This document shows positions 22,051-32,322 of a DNA stretch of 64,000 bases, in pieces; the first letter of the stretch is position 1, and each line of letters opens with the position of its first letter. Made by a program: the position numbers and the translations under genes. The stretch covers positions 21,317,751 to 21,381,750 of the forward strand of contig CM068543.1 in assembly GCA_035048495.1 (NCBI GenBank). The letters run 5' to 3'. Below the pieces are notes generated by a model. The model made no database searches and was not told where the DNA came from. It saw nothing but the letters and a program-made list of their open reading frames with translations. This stretch comes from Euptelea pleiosperma (taxonomy: Eukaryota > Streptophyta > Magnoliopsida > Ranunculales > Eupteleaceae).

Positions 22051-22257
22051 GTAAATGGGGTAACCTGACCATCTAATATATCCGGACCAAATAATTTCTT
22101 TAATTAATGATTTATTATGTAATTCAAATATATTTATGGATTATCTTTAATCAGGTACTAGAAATTTTTTATAGGCAATTAAACGAATAATTTTTTAATC
22201 ATACGACGGCCAAAATTAAACGAATAATTTAATTTGACTCCACAGAAAAAAAAATTT

Positions 22258-22460
22258 CCTCCCTAAAAAATCAGCTTGATTGGTGGTTTCAGGTTTTTGG
22301 ATTCGAGCATTTTAAAGGGCTGACTTTGAGCCGTTGGATTTGAACTACGTTTGGGTAATTGAATCTAACATCTAGAAATCACCAATCAAACTGATTTTTG
22401 GTGTGTAGGTCCACCAAAGAATGGCCAAACACCCATGAGTTAAGTAGGCCCAAAAGCGTA
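22258..22460. mobile_element. Foldback MITE, 'TATGGATGTTTGGCC' family, diverged
   Basis: Arms AAAAATCAGCTTGATTGGTG and CACCAATCAAACTGATTTTT, followed by GGCCAAACACCCATGAG. It is surrounded by AT-rich DNA. Confidence 0.6.
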
Positions 22461-22934
22461 TTCCATGTAGCATTTTGGCATGGAGGGTGGACTTAATCCA
22501 TGGGATAACAAAGACAGAAAAAAGTCACGCGTGTCCACGGCAAGAGACTCGCAGGTGCCTATCTTGAAAAGACATACAGCTTGAATAATCACGCTTTGTC
22601 CTCCACCCATCCTGTTGTCCCCTTCTTGCCAATCCCATTTGAGTGCCACAAGCATGACTTTAGTGGATCATAGCATAGGGTGCATGATGGACAGACTCAC
22701 CACCGGAATCTTACAGTGATGGCTATCGAAATAAAAACAACACGAATCTCAATGTCCATCTAATGGTCTAGACCCTAAGGAGGACTTCATCATGATTGCA
22801 TCATGCATGCACTTCACTATATTAATCCTTCTTAAATCATGAGAATTATGTAACGCTAATCCCTTCAATTTGAAACAGACATATATAATTCCCACCTTTG
22901 TAGGACTTCTCATTAACTTACTGTAAAAGGTTTC

Positions 22935-23255
22935 CAATGCGATGTTATTAAAGCGTGGTCCGGCCGGTCGAATAGGTGACCCTGACCCAACAATCTGTGA
23001 AAAACCGTTCACATTCTTGTAACCTGCTCGACCCGACCGGTTGAACCGGTGACCTAATTGATCTACAAACAGGTTGAACTGATGATCCAGGCTGCTCCCC
23101 ACCAAAGGGTGGGCGCGCAAAACATTCATGGCTCAATGGGCCCCAAAGAGTTGTCATTTGGTGGGATGACCCAGTCAACCAGACGGTTGAACCAGTGACC
23201 CAGTCGACCGATCCCTTGACCAGTTTGAGGACCGGCCGGTCCGAGTATGAAAGCA
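22935..23255. repeat. Inverted repeat with CCGGCCGGTC ends
   Basis: GGTCCGGCCGGTCGAATAGG at the left and GGACCGGCCGGTCCGAG at the right frame a ~320-bp block rich in GGTTGAACCGGTGACC. A MITE-like GGGCCCCAAAGAGTTG piece lies inside. The frames here are repeat shadows. Similar GACCCGGTC-type repeats are common in plants; the class is not assigned. Confidence 0.5.
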
Positions 23256-23589
23256 TTGGTCCAAGCTGCCCATTTTATTTAATCATTTTAATGAATCTTA
23301 AAGAGACTTAAGTTGGCTTTATTAGATCCTAAGAAAAAGAAAACAGCCATCTCCGGTTTCTATGATGATCTTTGAAAAGATACAAAGAAATTTCACCTCC
23401 TCATTATTTGGGCTTAGCTATAAAGTGGAAGATGGGAAGAAGATATAATGACGTACGGCCCGCAACTTTAAGCTCTTGGGTTCCATCCCAACTTACCCAC
23501 CACCATTCACGCATGCATATATGCATGTATATTGGAGACGGGTCTTATCTCTTATATGGATCCATGCTTTCCCCCACCTCTTATTTTAG

Positions 23590-23866
23590 ATATGCAGAGG
23601 ACTTCGGATATAATCGTTGCAGAGGACTCTCGTGGCCCTACGTAGCTCATTATTTGGGCCCACTAACTGTATGGATGTTTAGGCCATCCCTTGGTGGATG
23701 TCCATACCAAGGGGTACTTAATCCAATGGTTAGAAATCATCAATCAAGCTTATTTTTTAATATGTATATGAGTATATCCACCAAGGGGTAGGCTAAACGT
23801 TCATGCCTAGGGCCACGAGAGTCCTCTACATTGACTGCATCCAAAGTCCTTTGCATCTACAATTTC
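23590..23866. mobile_element. Palindromic MITE related to the one at 21811
   Basis: GATATGCAGAGGACTTCGGA and GCAGAGGACTCTCGTGGCCC at the left are mirrored by GGGCCACGAGAGTCCTCTAC and CCAAAGTCCTTTGCATCTAC at the right. The middle has GTATGGATGTTTAGGCC, linking it to the common family. Confidence 0.7.
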
Positions 23867-24479
23867 CCGTCTAGAGAAAAAAAACCACTTTTGCTTGCCA
23901 CAGTAAACGAAAAAGAAGTCCTGGCCTGGGTCCCTAAAATATTTACCTAGAGACACCAAGTTGCTAAGCTTTTTGATTAATTTATATATGGTGCAAGATT
24001 ATACAAATAGATGCGAAGTTTAATATAAGATATGAAGCCTGAGATAACAACTTATCTAGAATGTCAAGTCTCAAGTACAATTAATTTGAGATGCCAAGTC
24101 TTGAAACGACGACTCTACAAAGTCCTAGTGCTAGCCATGTAAGGGGATGACTACTTCTAGATTAAGCAAGTGTCTAAAAGGAGGCGACGCATAATTAGAC
24201 GGATCTTTTAGTCTTATCGTCTTTCCCTTGAACAAATCTTATGTGGGAAAATCTTATGTGGTAATCAACAAAAAGTTTTACAGAAAAAATGTTTTATGGA
24301 GATCGATCTTAATGGACTTAAGGGGCAGATCTTAAGTAACAGGTTCACTCATTAGGTAATTAGATTGGCTTTTTGGGCAATCTTATTCTTATGTCAGGGT
24401 TCGGGTATGGTTCGACCCACATATATTTGAGTCGGATATGGGTGCTTGGATTCGGGACGTGACAGAGGGATGTTAGATT
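23867..24479. other. Non-coding stretch, nothing recognised
   Basis: No domain-bearing frame, clear inverted repeat or RNA gene was seen here. Confidence 0.35.
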
Positions 24480-24640
24480 CGAGGATGTGGTGTTCAGCTG
24501 GTCGTCTCTGATTGGGAGTGATCGAGTATGTTAAGGGGTTTGAATTTGTTCTCTTTGTCGTTCTTTGATTTTTGCTTCTTTTGTTCTCTTGAGTGTTGCC
24601 TTGGTAGGCTTTTTCAGCCTAATTTTCAAAAAAAAAAAAA
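24480..24640 (+). mobile_element. Possible LINE 3' end with poly-A
   Basis: GTGGTGTTCAGCTGGTCG, then a T-rich stretch (TTTGCTTCTTTTGTTCTCTT) and a 12-A run at 24629-24640. The arrangement resembles the 3' ends of plant L1-type LINEs such as the one ending near 46545. No coding part is intact. Confidence 0.35.
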
Positions 24641-24849
24641 GCAATTTATACATTAGGAAGTGTGGATACAGAAAAAGTTTTACTATATTTACATTCAAAA
24701 TCATTTCTAGAAAACTTATTCTGGGCAACCATATGGAGCTGTGGTTGATCTTGTTTCACAGAAAAATTTTAAAAATTTTCATTTGTCGACCTGTGGTCTT
24801 GAACATTTTAATGAGATGATTTCTAGGCGTGGGATTTGTATTTTTGGGT

Positions 24850-24950
24850 ATTCAAATCAAATCAAGCTGATTTTTAATGAGGTCAATGTGTCCAGAGTAT
24901 TCCACGTGGCATTTTGGAAGGGGAGACTTCAAACTTTTAAGCTAGTCAAC
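24850..24950. mobile_element. MITE half (right arm only)
   Basis: AATCAAGCTGATTTTTAATG, GTATTCCACGTGGCATTTTG: the right arm of the common family with no left partner. Confidence 0.45.
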
Positions 24951-25542
24951 CCCCCCGGGAATTACCCTCCTCCGCCATTGGATTTCCATCAGGGATTTTT
25001 TAAATGCGACCCCACTTAATGAAAAGCTATGGTACATTCTCAGTCATATCAAAATCGTAGAACCCTCCAAATCCAGTGGTTCCACATGTGAAAGGAGTAC
25101 TAGTTATAGATTTGGTTACAAGTGTGAACGCGCACGCGTGACTTCCAATTTTAAATGATGGCTTATCATTAATCTTGTCTAGAAACTTAAGATTAAAAAA
25201 ATGTAGTCCACATGCTGGCATGGTAGATAGTGGAGGATCCCTAATTAATGCCACAAACAATCCAATCCATCGATCAAACCTAGTGGTGAACTTATGACAG
25301 ATAATGTTTTAACTAACATTCCACAATGTATAGCTAAGGCACCATGATTGAAGGAGAAGGAAAGAAAAAGAAGAAACACAAACATTTTACACTGTACATA
25401 CAAAGAAGATGAAGAACTTTAGCTAAAGGAGTGAGAAAAAAGTAAAATCTATAACACTCTACACAAGAATCCCATTTTTTTTCTCACAGTTTTTTAACAT
25501 TCAGAAGAACAAATCAACGAGAGAAAAGATATAATACTACTG
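24951..25542. other. Intergenic and 3' flank of the BIG GRAIN 1-like gene
   Basis: Includes the presumed 3' untranslated region of the minus-strand gene (25380-25542). No other gene is seen. Confidence 0.35.
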
Positions 25543-26499
25543 TTAGAAGGGACCATTAATGGAAATTGGTGCTCCTCTCTTGATGCTCTCCATGTGTGTA
25601 GTCTCATAAACAGGTAGACCACTTGAGTAAACACCCAAATCATAGTTCTGCAATTCAAACAGATCAGAGCTTGAATCACTTTCTGCACCATCATCTACCT
25701 CATCATCGAACCTTCTAATATTCTTCTTCTCTGATGAAAATTCATCTACCCAGATCCTATCTTTGTCAAACAACCCATTATTTGAATTCTTGTTTTTCTC
25801 TGAAAACCCATCAATGATTTTGAATTTCTCATCCAACCAAGCTAAATTCATGTTTCTTTTCTCATCTAAAACCTCATGATCTTGTAAATCCAAAGACTTC
25901 AATTCCCCATTGTACTTTGATAAAGAAACCACTTGCCTGTTATCTGAATAGCTTCTGAGATCCTTATAGACTTTTGTTGGAGTGTTTGCATAAGGAGGAG
26001 GTGTTCTAAAACCAGAGCTTGAAGAACAATGCATCGATTTCGAATCGGTGCTGCTGCTGCTTCGGAAATGACTAATGCTGCTTCTCCTTTTCCTTCTCCC
26101 ACCTGGGCTCTCCTCTTCATCTTTCACCGACTGTGTGGTGGATTTTGTTTTCTTCTTCTTAGAAGCTAAGAGAGAATTCAAAAAGCTGGCCAGTCTACCA
26201 CCTGGAGAGCTGGGTTGTTTGTATTTCTTCTCTTTAATTTGTTTTTCAACACGATGATGAGACTGAGAAGGAAGTGAGTTTCTCATAGGCATGTCTAAGC
26301 TCATCCTTCTTCCTCCACAAGCCTGCCTTTCTTCTCTAATGATCTTCGGAGGTAAAACTGCACCATGAAAGCCAGAGACCTCGGTGCCGCCGGAGAAATA
26401 TCGTGCCGCTTCGAACACATCGAGTTCACCCGAGTCATTCCTCCGGTGGGACGTCTTCTTGTAAAGCCTATCCTGGTCTGATAATCCTATGATGGACAT
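25543..26499 (-). CDS. BIG GRAIN 1-like protein (D/E type)
   Basis: A single-exon frame of 318 residues, ATG at 26497-26499, TAA at 25543-25545. Motifs seen: SGELDVFEAARYFSG (23-37), RRMSLDMPMR (64-73), PSSPGGRLASFLNSL (96-110), a lysine-rich run (114-119), RRKRRSSISHFRSSSS (135-150), SDSSSDLFEL (274-283) and LPVYETTHMESIKRGA (295-310). This arrangement matches what I know of the Arabidopsis At1g69160/At3g13980 type, annotated as BIG GRAIN 1-like D/E, plant-specific proteins linked to auxin transport and growth. The SSDLFE motif also occurs in phytochrome kinase substrate proteins, a possible alternative. The protein is largely polar and looks disordered; no signal peptide or membrane segment is visible. 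The gene stands alone, with the large retroelement about 0.9 kb upstream of its start. Confidence 0.85.
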   Translation of the reverse strand: MSIIGLSDQDRLYKKTSHRRNDSGELDVFEAARYFSGGTEVSGFHGAVLPPKIIREERQACGGRRMSLDMPMRNSLPSQSHHRVEKQIKEKKYKQPSSPGGRLASFLNSLLASKKKKTKSTTQSVKDEEESPGGRRKRRSSISHFRSSSSTDSKSMHCSSSSGFRTPPPYANTPTKVYKDLRSYSDNRQVVSLSKYNGELKSLDLQDHEVLDEKRNMNLAWLDEKFKIIDGFSEKNKNSNNGLFDKDRIWVDEFSSEKKNIRRFDDEVDDGAESDSSSDLFELQNYDLGVYSSGLPVYETTHMESIKRGAPISINGPF

Positions 26500-27427
26500 G
26501 GTTGAGAAGGGTTGTTGAGGATGTATGAAGGTTTGTTGTTGAAGTTCTTACATGGGTTGGGTGCTACTTATGGGAAAAAGAAGGGATTTGTGAGATTGTA
26601 GAGAGAAGTATTGAAATGATTTAAGACTGCTAGTGGAAGGTCACTTTTAATAATCTTTTGCATTCCTATAATAATTTATGCTGGACCCACTTAATGTGAT
26701 TTTTTTTTTTTTCGCTTTCTAACAGTAAAGAATGGGAGAGGAAACAAGTTCTTATCCTTTTCTACTGTGAAAACAGAACTTGCGTTGTGACTTGTGGCTT
26801 GTGGGAGGTGGGTGGAAACTGCAAAGAGCTTTGTCTCCTTGGATTCTTGGCTTGGTATAAGTAGGATGGGCTTCAAGTGGTGTAGGTTATGGACGTGCAC
26901 GGTGCACTACAAGCGTAGCTTTACGTATATAGTACACTATAAGAGGTGGGCTTTTGAAGTCCAGAGAACAACTATATTATTATGATTTATGACTACTTTA
27001 GTTTTCTTTTTGAGATGTTGGATTAGTCAAAGGACTTGTGGCTTCGAAAGAGAAACCCATCACTTTGTGTTGGGTTAGTGGGCTCACCCTGTTCGTGTAT
27101 GTGAGTTCATCCGTGCATGTGGAGATAGAGATAGATATTTGAGAGAGAAAGAGAGCATCAGCTATGTGTCTCTCATCTATTTTAGCCATACCAATGAAAA
27201 GTACATGTACATATGGGAAATTTAAGTAACTACACTCGTGACATGCATGATAGAGGTGATTGATGACCAGCATTCGATTGGTCTCATCTGGATGATCTCC
27301 TATGTTTATCCAATCAAGATCGTGACAGTCCAATGAGATCATTTGCTCTAGTCAATTTTTTTGGTGTAAATGTTGATTATCTTTTGTTTTTGGTGTAGAT
27401 GTCCAATGTGATACATTGAATGGTCCC
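26500..27427. other. Upstream region of the BIG GRAIN 1-like gene
   Basis: About 0.93 kb between the gene's start codon and the retroelement. It must hold the promoter. TATTAAAAG read on the minus strand near 26645-26653 is a weak TATA candidate. No other gene is seen. Confidence 0.4.
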
Positions 27428-28842
27428 TGTGGGTGCCGTATTTTCCAGCTAGTCAAAATTGGACACGTATCTCTGGCTTAGCACGTGCGGTTTCAAATAC
27501 ACGACGCGTGTTAGAAGACAGCACGCGAGAGTTAATGCGCTGGAATCATTATCAAGAGCAATAAACTGCCAATCGTGTCGCTCGATTTCCATTACTTGGA
27601 AATGCCACGTGTCAGGATTGTTTTATCGACACATGGAAGTGATGCTGACAGAGAATATTAGCGTCTCAACCTTTAATATGTCGGGAAGTATTCAATCTTG
27701 CCCGACATATTGATGAGTCTCATCCCACCGAGATCAACTGGATAGACGGGATCTTCTACAATCTCATCCCGGGAAATCAAGGTTCTCTTCCCGGGAAAAC
27801 TCAAGTATATCATCCCGGGAATTCCAAACATGTCATCCCGGGAACTCATCCTGACAATTCAAGTGTATCATCCCGGGAATTCCAAACATGTCATCCCGGG
27901 AACTCATCCTGACAATTCAAGTGTATCATCCCGGGAATTCCAAACATGTCATCCCGGGAACTCATCCTGGCAATTCAAGTGTATCATCCCGGGAATTCCA
28001 AACATGTCATCCCGGGAACTCATCTTGGCAACTCAGGTATATCATCCCGGAAACTCCAAATATGTCATCCCGGGAAATCATCATGGCAACTCAAAGTATA
28101 GATTCCCGGGAACTCTGAACATCTCATCCCGGGACATCCTCCCCGCACGGTCAAAATTATTGGCTGGATGCATTTTTTCCGACAAGGTCATCAGACTTGC
28201 TTGACGGGATCTATTTCAATATCGTCCCGTCAAAGCCAGATAATGTCAAATGACTTACGTGGCATGATCTCTTACATACGAGGTAAGTATTCTGAATATC
28301 ATCGATTTCTTAACTAATGAATATTGGCCACGTGGCAGCTAGTTGAATTATCACGGATTCGACATCACCTTATCTGAACACCTGACACGGAGGATGCCAC
28401 CTCAGTATTATTTCAGTTATTTCAGGTATAACTGAATCAAGAAAGTCAAAGTTTAAACCGATAGATTCTGTTTTATAACAGAATCTATCTGAGTCATCAT
28501 TGACTGATAATGACTAGACACGTGGAAGGTGAGTCACGCCAGTTCCAAGGCTATAAATACAAGACCTTTAGAACTGAGAAGAGGATCTTGCTCTCCAGAT
28601 CCAGATAGCTTAAACTCTGAAATCTTTTACTATTTCCTAAAACCTGTTACATTTCCCAAGCTGACTTGAGCGTCGGAGCCTTGTCAACAGGTACAACCAA
28701 ATCTCATCTGGAGATCATCCTATCCTTCGCAGAGGAGAAAGCAGTTTCATCCTGGAGCATCAGAGTCGTCCGATCATCACCACAATCCGAATCGTCTGAC
28801 CTCAAAGATTGTGTGGGTTAGATCAGATATTTTTCCCCCACA
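27428..28842 (+). repeat. LTR A1 (outer 5' LTR)
   Basis: 1415 bp, from TGTGGGTGCCGTATTTTCC to TTTTTCCCCCACA, with TGTGGG/CCCACA ends. It is preceded by the target repeat GTCCC and followed by a primer-binding site. U3 carries CCCGGG minisatellite units at 27766-28137 and a TATA box at 28552. It is collinear and apparently identical with A2. Confidence 0.95.
28552..28559 (+). promoter_or_regulatory. TATA box of LTR A1
   Basis: GGCTATAAATACAAGACC, 290 bp before the LTR end. GACACGTGGAAGGTGAGTCA, a G-box-like plus GAGTCA stretch, lies just upstream. Equivalent boxes are at 31966 (B1), 43255 (A2) and 44960 (B2). Confidence 0.75.
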
Positions 28843-28845
28843 TCT

Positions 28846-28864
28846 TTTGGCGCCGTCTGTGGGA
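28846..28864 (+). other. Primer-binding site after LTR A1
   Basis: TTGGCGCCGTCTGTGGG begins a few bases past the LTR. The TGGCGCCGT core is complementary to the 3' end of plant tRNA-Asp, as in many Tat and Athila elements; the rest diverges. The same site follows B1 at 32260. Confidence 0.75.
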
Positions 28865-28908
28865 AACGAGAAGAAGTTTTCCGTTCTAAGAGAGATTCGA
28901 TTCGAGCA

Positions 28909-29196
28909 ATGGTGGATACCAGACCCACTGGCCTCAGGAGTATGAGAGAGAAGAATCCTCCCAGCGATCTCAGAGATGCTATCACGGAGGGCAGAAGAGC
29001 GAGAGAGATAGATAGAGAGAGGCGTCGTTTTTCGAAGGATGTTTTGTTGGATTTCGGCCACCTACAAGCTACCCTCCGGCGACCATCAGCTTACAAACGT
29101 ATTCCCCATGCTTTGGGGATCCTAGACCTTAAATTTGGTGTTTATTGGAGGTCTGTGAAGTGCGCAATACCCCATCCAAATTTCAGCCAACTCTAG
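28909..29196 (+). pseudogene. Truncated gag of the non-autonomous interior
   Basis: The first ~40 residues (MVDTRPTGLRSMREKNPPSD...) are nearly those of the full gag at 32323. After RRAREIDRERRR the sequence departs and carries no gag core, zinc knuckle, protease or RT. The interior 28843-30553 is therefore non-autonomous and would need proteins in trans. Confidence 0.75.
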
Positions 29197-29850
29197 TCAC
29201 TTCTGGTGGTGGTGGCAGCATAGATGTGTTCCTCATTCACCTAGCAATATCCCACTAGAGTTTCATGGTGATCCAATGGTGGGAAAGCCCACAACAATCC
29301 GATAAATTGGGTATTGTTACAAGAAATTTCAGCAACATTCTATGGCATTCTTTTGCAGATTTGATCTACAGGGAAGGGCAAATGAGTCTTTTCAACCACC
29401 AAAATATCTTTGCTATGTCAGCAAAGATCTATATGCAACCCATGTGCTTCAGCGCCACATCAGCAGAAGTGAAGAAATTAAGAAAAAAATTTCACCCGAA
29501 ACTTGTTCCCAGGTGAACCACAAATGGAGCATGTGCCAGAAACTCAATCACACAGCTCAAGCAACTCATCCCAGTCATCCCAATAGTTCATCCAACGATG
29601 ACTACACTTACTGGATACAACCTAGAAGGCTGCATTCTGCACCAGTTGGCAACACACTTGATGGCCTACAACACCTGGGGGCTTCATATATGATCAAGGC
29701 TTCATATACGATCATGGTTTCATCTACAATCATCCAATAATGCAACCAGAACAACCCAATCATGGTCCAATCTCGCTACAAGACGCCAAGAATTCAATCA
29801 TACGGAACATCGAGTAGACGTCCAGGAGGCCAGAAAATCTTAAAGCTCTC
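29197..29850. other. Non-coding interior of the short element
   Basis: Between the gag remnant and the 204-bp repeats. The frames show no retroviral domain. Confidence 0.4.
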
Positions 29851-30270
29851 GACATTCAACCTTGATTACGAGAACCTTGACACAAGTCCCCTTGAGGGCG
29901 CAAGACCTTCTACGGGAGGCCGGGGATACCTAAAAGCTTGCGGCTGAAAAGCCCTAGCTAACGGACACCTTGACATTGTTACGAAAGTCCTACTACAGTA
30001 GGCCAGGGAATCTTAAAGTTCTTGGCATTCAACCCTTGACTACAGAAACCCTGACATGAGACTCAACAATAATCTTGAGGGCGATGTGAGTCCCCTTGAG
30101 GGCGCAAGACCTTCTACGGGAGGCCGGGGATACCTAAAAGCTTGCGGCTGAAAAGTCCTAGCTAACGGACACCTTGACATTGTTACGAAAGTCCTACTGC
30201 AGTAGGCCAGGGAATCTTAAAGTTCTTGGCATTCAACCCTTGACTACAGAAACCCTGACATGAGACTCAT
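29851..30270 (+). repeat. Two 204-bp tandem units in the short interior
   Basis: GACCTTCTACGGGAGGCCGG occurs at 29904 and 30108. The units include AGTCCTACT.CAGTAGGCC and the GACTACAGAAACCCTGACAT text. Position and 'AGGCCGGG' core resemble the 93-bp array after pol in the full interior. Confidence 0.75.
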
Positions 30271-30381
30271 CATAATCATCATTCATTGTCATCATCATCA
30301 TCATCATCATCATAATCATCATCATCATCATCATCATCATAATCATTATTCATCATCATCATCATCCTCATCATCATCAAA
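30262..30381 (+). repeat. ATC/CAT microsatellite
   Basis: CATCATCATCAT with scattered CATAAT interruptions over about 120 bp. Confidence 0.85.
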
Positions 30382-30537
30382 GAGCCCTAGAGCTCTTAGT
30401 CATGCTCCCTAGAGCTCACAACCATGTTCCCAAGAGCTTACGGTCATACTCACGAGGGCTCACAGTCATGCTCCCTAGAGCTCACATTATTCTTACATTT
30501 CTCGAAGGCAAACCATCTCCTACGGTCGAGCTCCACC

Positions 30538-30553
30538 TTCGAGAGGGGGCTAA
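30538..30553 (+). other. Polypurine tract before LTR B1
   Basis: CGAGAGGGGGCTAA directly precedes TGTAGGTACC. This makes B1 the 3' LTR of the short interior as well as the 5' LTR of the full interior. Confidence 0.6.
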
Positions 30554-32256
30554 TGTAGGTACCATAATTTTCACACGAATCTCAAGGATTGATGTGCATA
30601 TATCTCGAGGGGTGCATCCATCGAAGATATTTCAAAGGGAGCCTTATTTCTAACGTACACTCATCCCGGGAACTCATCTTGGCAACTCAAGTATATCATC
30701 CTGGGAACTTCAAGTATCTCATCCCGGGAACTCCAAGTATATCATCCCGGGAACTCATCCTGGCAACTCCAACATCTCTTCCCGGGAACTCCAAACATAT
30801 CATCCCGGGAACTTCAAGTATCTCATCCCGGGAACTCATCTTGGCAACTCAAGTATATCATCCCGGGAACTCCAAGTATATCATCCCGGGAACTCATCTT
30901 GGCAACTCCAACATCTCATCCCGGGAACTCCAAACATATCATCCCGGGAACTCCAAGTATATCATCCCGGGAACTCATCCTGGCAACTCCAACATCTCTT
31001 CCCAGGAACTCCAAACATATCATCCCGGGAACTTCAAGTATCTCATCCCGGGAACTCATCCTGGCAACTCAAGTATCTCATCCCGGGAACTCCAACATCT
31101 CATCCCGGGAACTCCAAGTATATCATCCCGGGAACTCATCCTGGCAACTCAAGTATCTCATCCCGGGAACTCATCCTGGCAACTCAAGTATATCATCCCG
31201 GGAACTTCAAGTATCTCATCCCGGGAACTCATCCTGGCAACTCAAGTATATCATCCCGGGAACTCCAAACATATCATCCCGGGAACTTCAAGTATCTCAT
31301 CCCGGGAACTCATCCTGGCAACTCAAGTATCTCATCCCGGGAACTCCAACATCTCATCCCGGGAACTCATCCTGGCAACTCAAGTATCTCATCCCGGGAA
31401 CTCATCCTGGCAACTCAAGTATATCATCCCGGGAACTTCAAGTATCTCATCCCGGGAACTCATCCTGGCAACTCAAGTATATCATCCCGGGAACTCATCC
31501 TGGCAACTCAAGTATCTCATCCCGGGAAATCCAGCATCTCTTCCCGGGACATCGTCCCGGCAAGGTCACATTATTGGCTGGATGCATTTATCCCGACAAG
31601 GTCATCAGACTTACTTGACGGGATCTATTTCAATATCATCCCGGCAAAGCCAGATGATGTCAAATGACTTACGTGGCAGGATCTCTTACGTACGAGGTAA
31701 GTATTCTGAATACAATCGATTTCTTAACTAATGAATATTGGCCACGTGGCAGCTAGTTGAACTATCACGAATTCGACATCACCTTATCTGAACACCTGAC
31801 ACGGAGGATGCCACCTCAGTATTATTTCAGTTATTTCAGGTATAACTGAATCAAGAAAGTCAAAGTTTAAACCGACAGATTCTGTTTTATAACAGAATCT
31901 ATCTGAGTCATCATTGACTGATAATGACTAGACACGTGGAAGGTGAGTCACGCCAGTTCCAAGGCTATAAATACAAGACCTTCAGAACTGAGAAAAAGAT
32001 CTTGCTCTCCAGATCCAGATAGCTTAAACTCTGAAATCTTTTACTATTTCCTAAAACCTGTTACATTTCCCAAGCTGACTTGAGCGTCGGAGCCTTGTCA
32101 ACAGGTACAACCAAATCTCATCTGGAGATCATCCTATCCTTCGCAAAGGAGAAAGCAGTTTCATCCTGGAGCATCAGAGTCGTCCGATCATCACCACAAT
32201 CCGAATCGTCTGACCTCAAAGATTGTGTGGGTTAGATCAGATATTTTTCCCCCACA
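30554..32256 (+). repeat. LTR B1 (middle LTR, B subtype)
   Basis: 1703 bp, from TGTAGGTACCATAATTTTC to TTTTTCCCCCACA. The first 100 bp are unlike A. The CCCGGG minisatellite is expanded to about 900 bp (30661-31560). The last ~690 bp match A closely. TATA box at 31966-31973. The reading frames through the array (HPGNSSWQL-like text) are repeat shadows. Confidence 0.93.
30661..31560 (+). repeat. CCCGGG minisatellite in U3 of LTR B1
   Basis: Alternating variants of CATCCCGGGAACTC, ATCCTGGCAACTC and AAGTATATCATC. Each copy carries the palindrome CCCGGG. The A-type array (27766-28137) is less than half as long. Copies of both arrays are at 42469-42840 and 43655-44554. Confidence 0.9.
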
Positions 32257-32322
32257 TCTTTTGGCGCCGTCTGTGGGAAACGACTAGAAGTTTTCCGTTC
32301 TAAGAGATATTCGATTCGAACA

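Noticed and set aside
22749..23256. Minus-strand frames of 126 and 102 codons
   Set aside because: They overlap each other and run through the CCGGCCGGTC inverted repeat and GGTTGAACC repeats.
27766..28137. CRISPR-like look of regularly spaced CATCCCGGGAACTC repeats
   Set aside because: The units are irregular minisatellite variants without unique spacers, in a plant LTR. There are no cas genes.
30589..31731. Long overlapping open frames (380 and 239 codons) rich in HPGNS/IIPGT repeats
   Set aside because: They are shadows of the CCCGGG minisatellite in the LTR; three frames are open because the unit lacks stops. The same frames recur in the other LTR copies.
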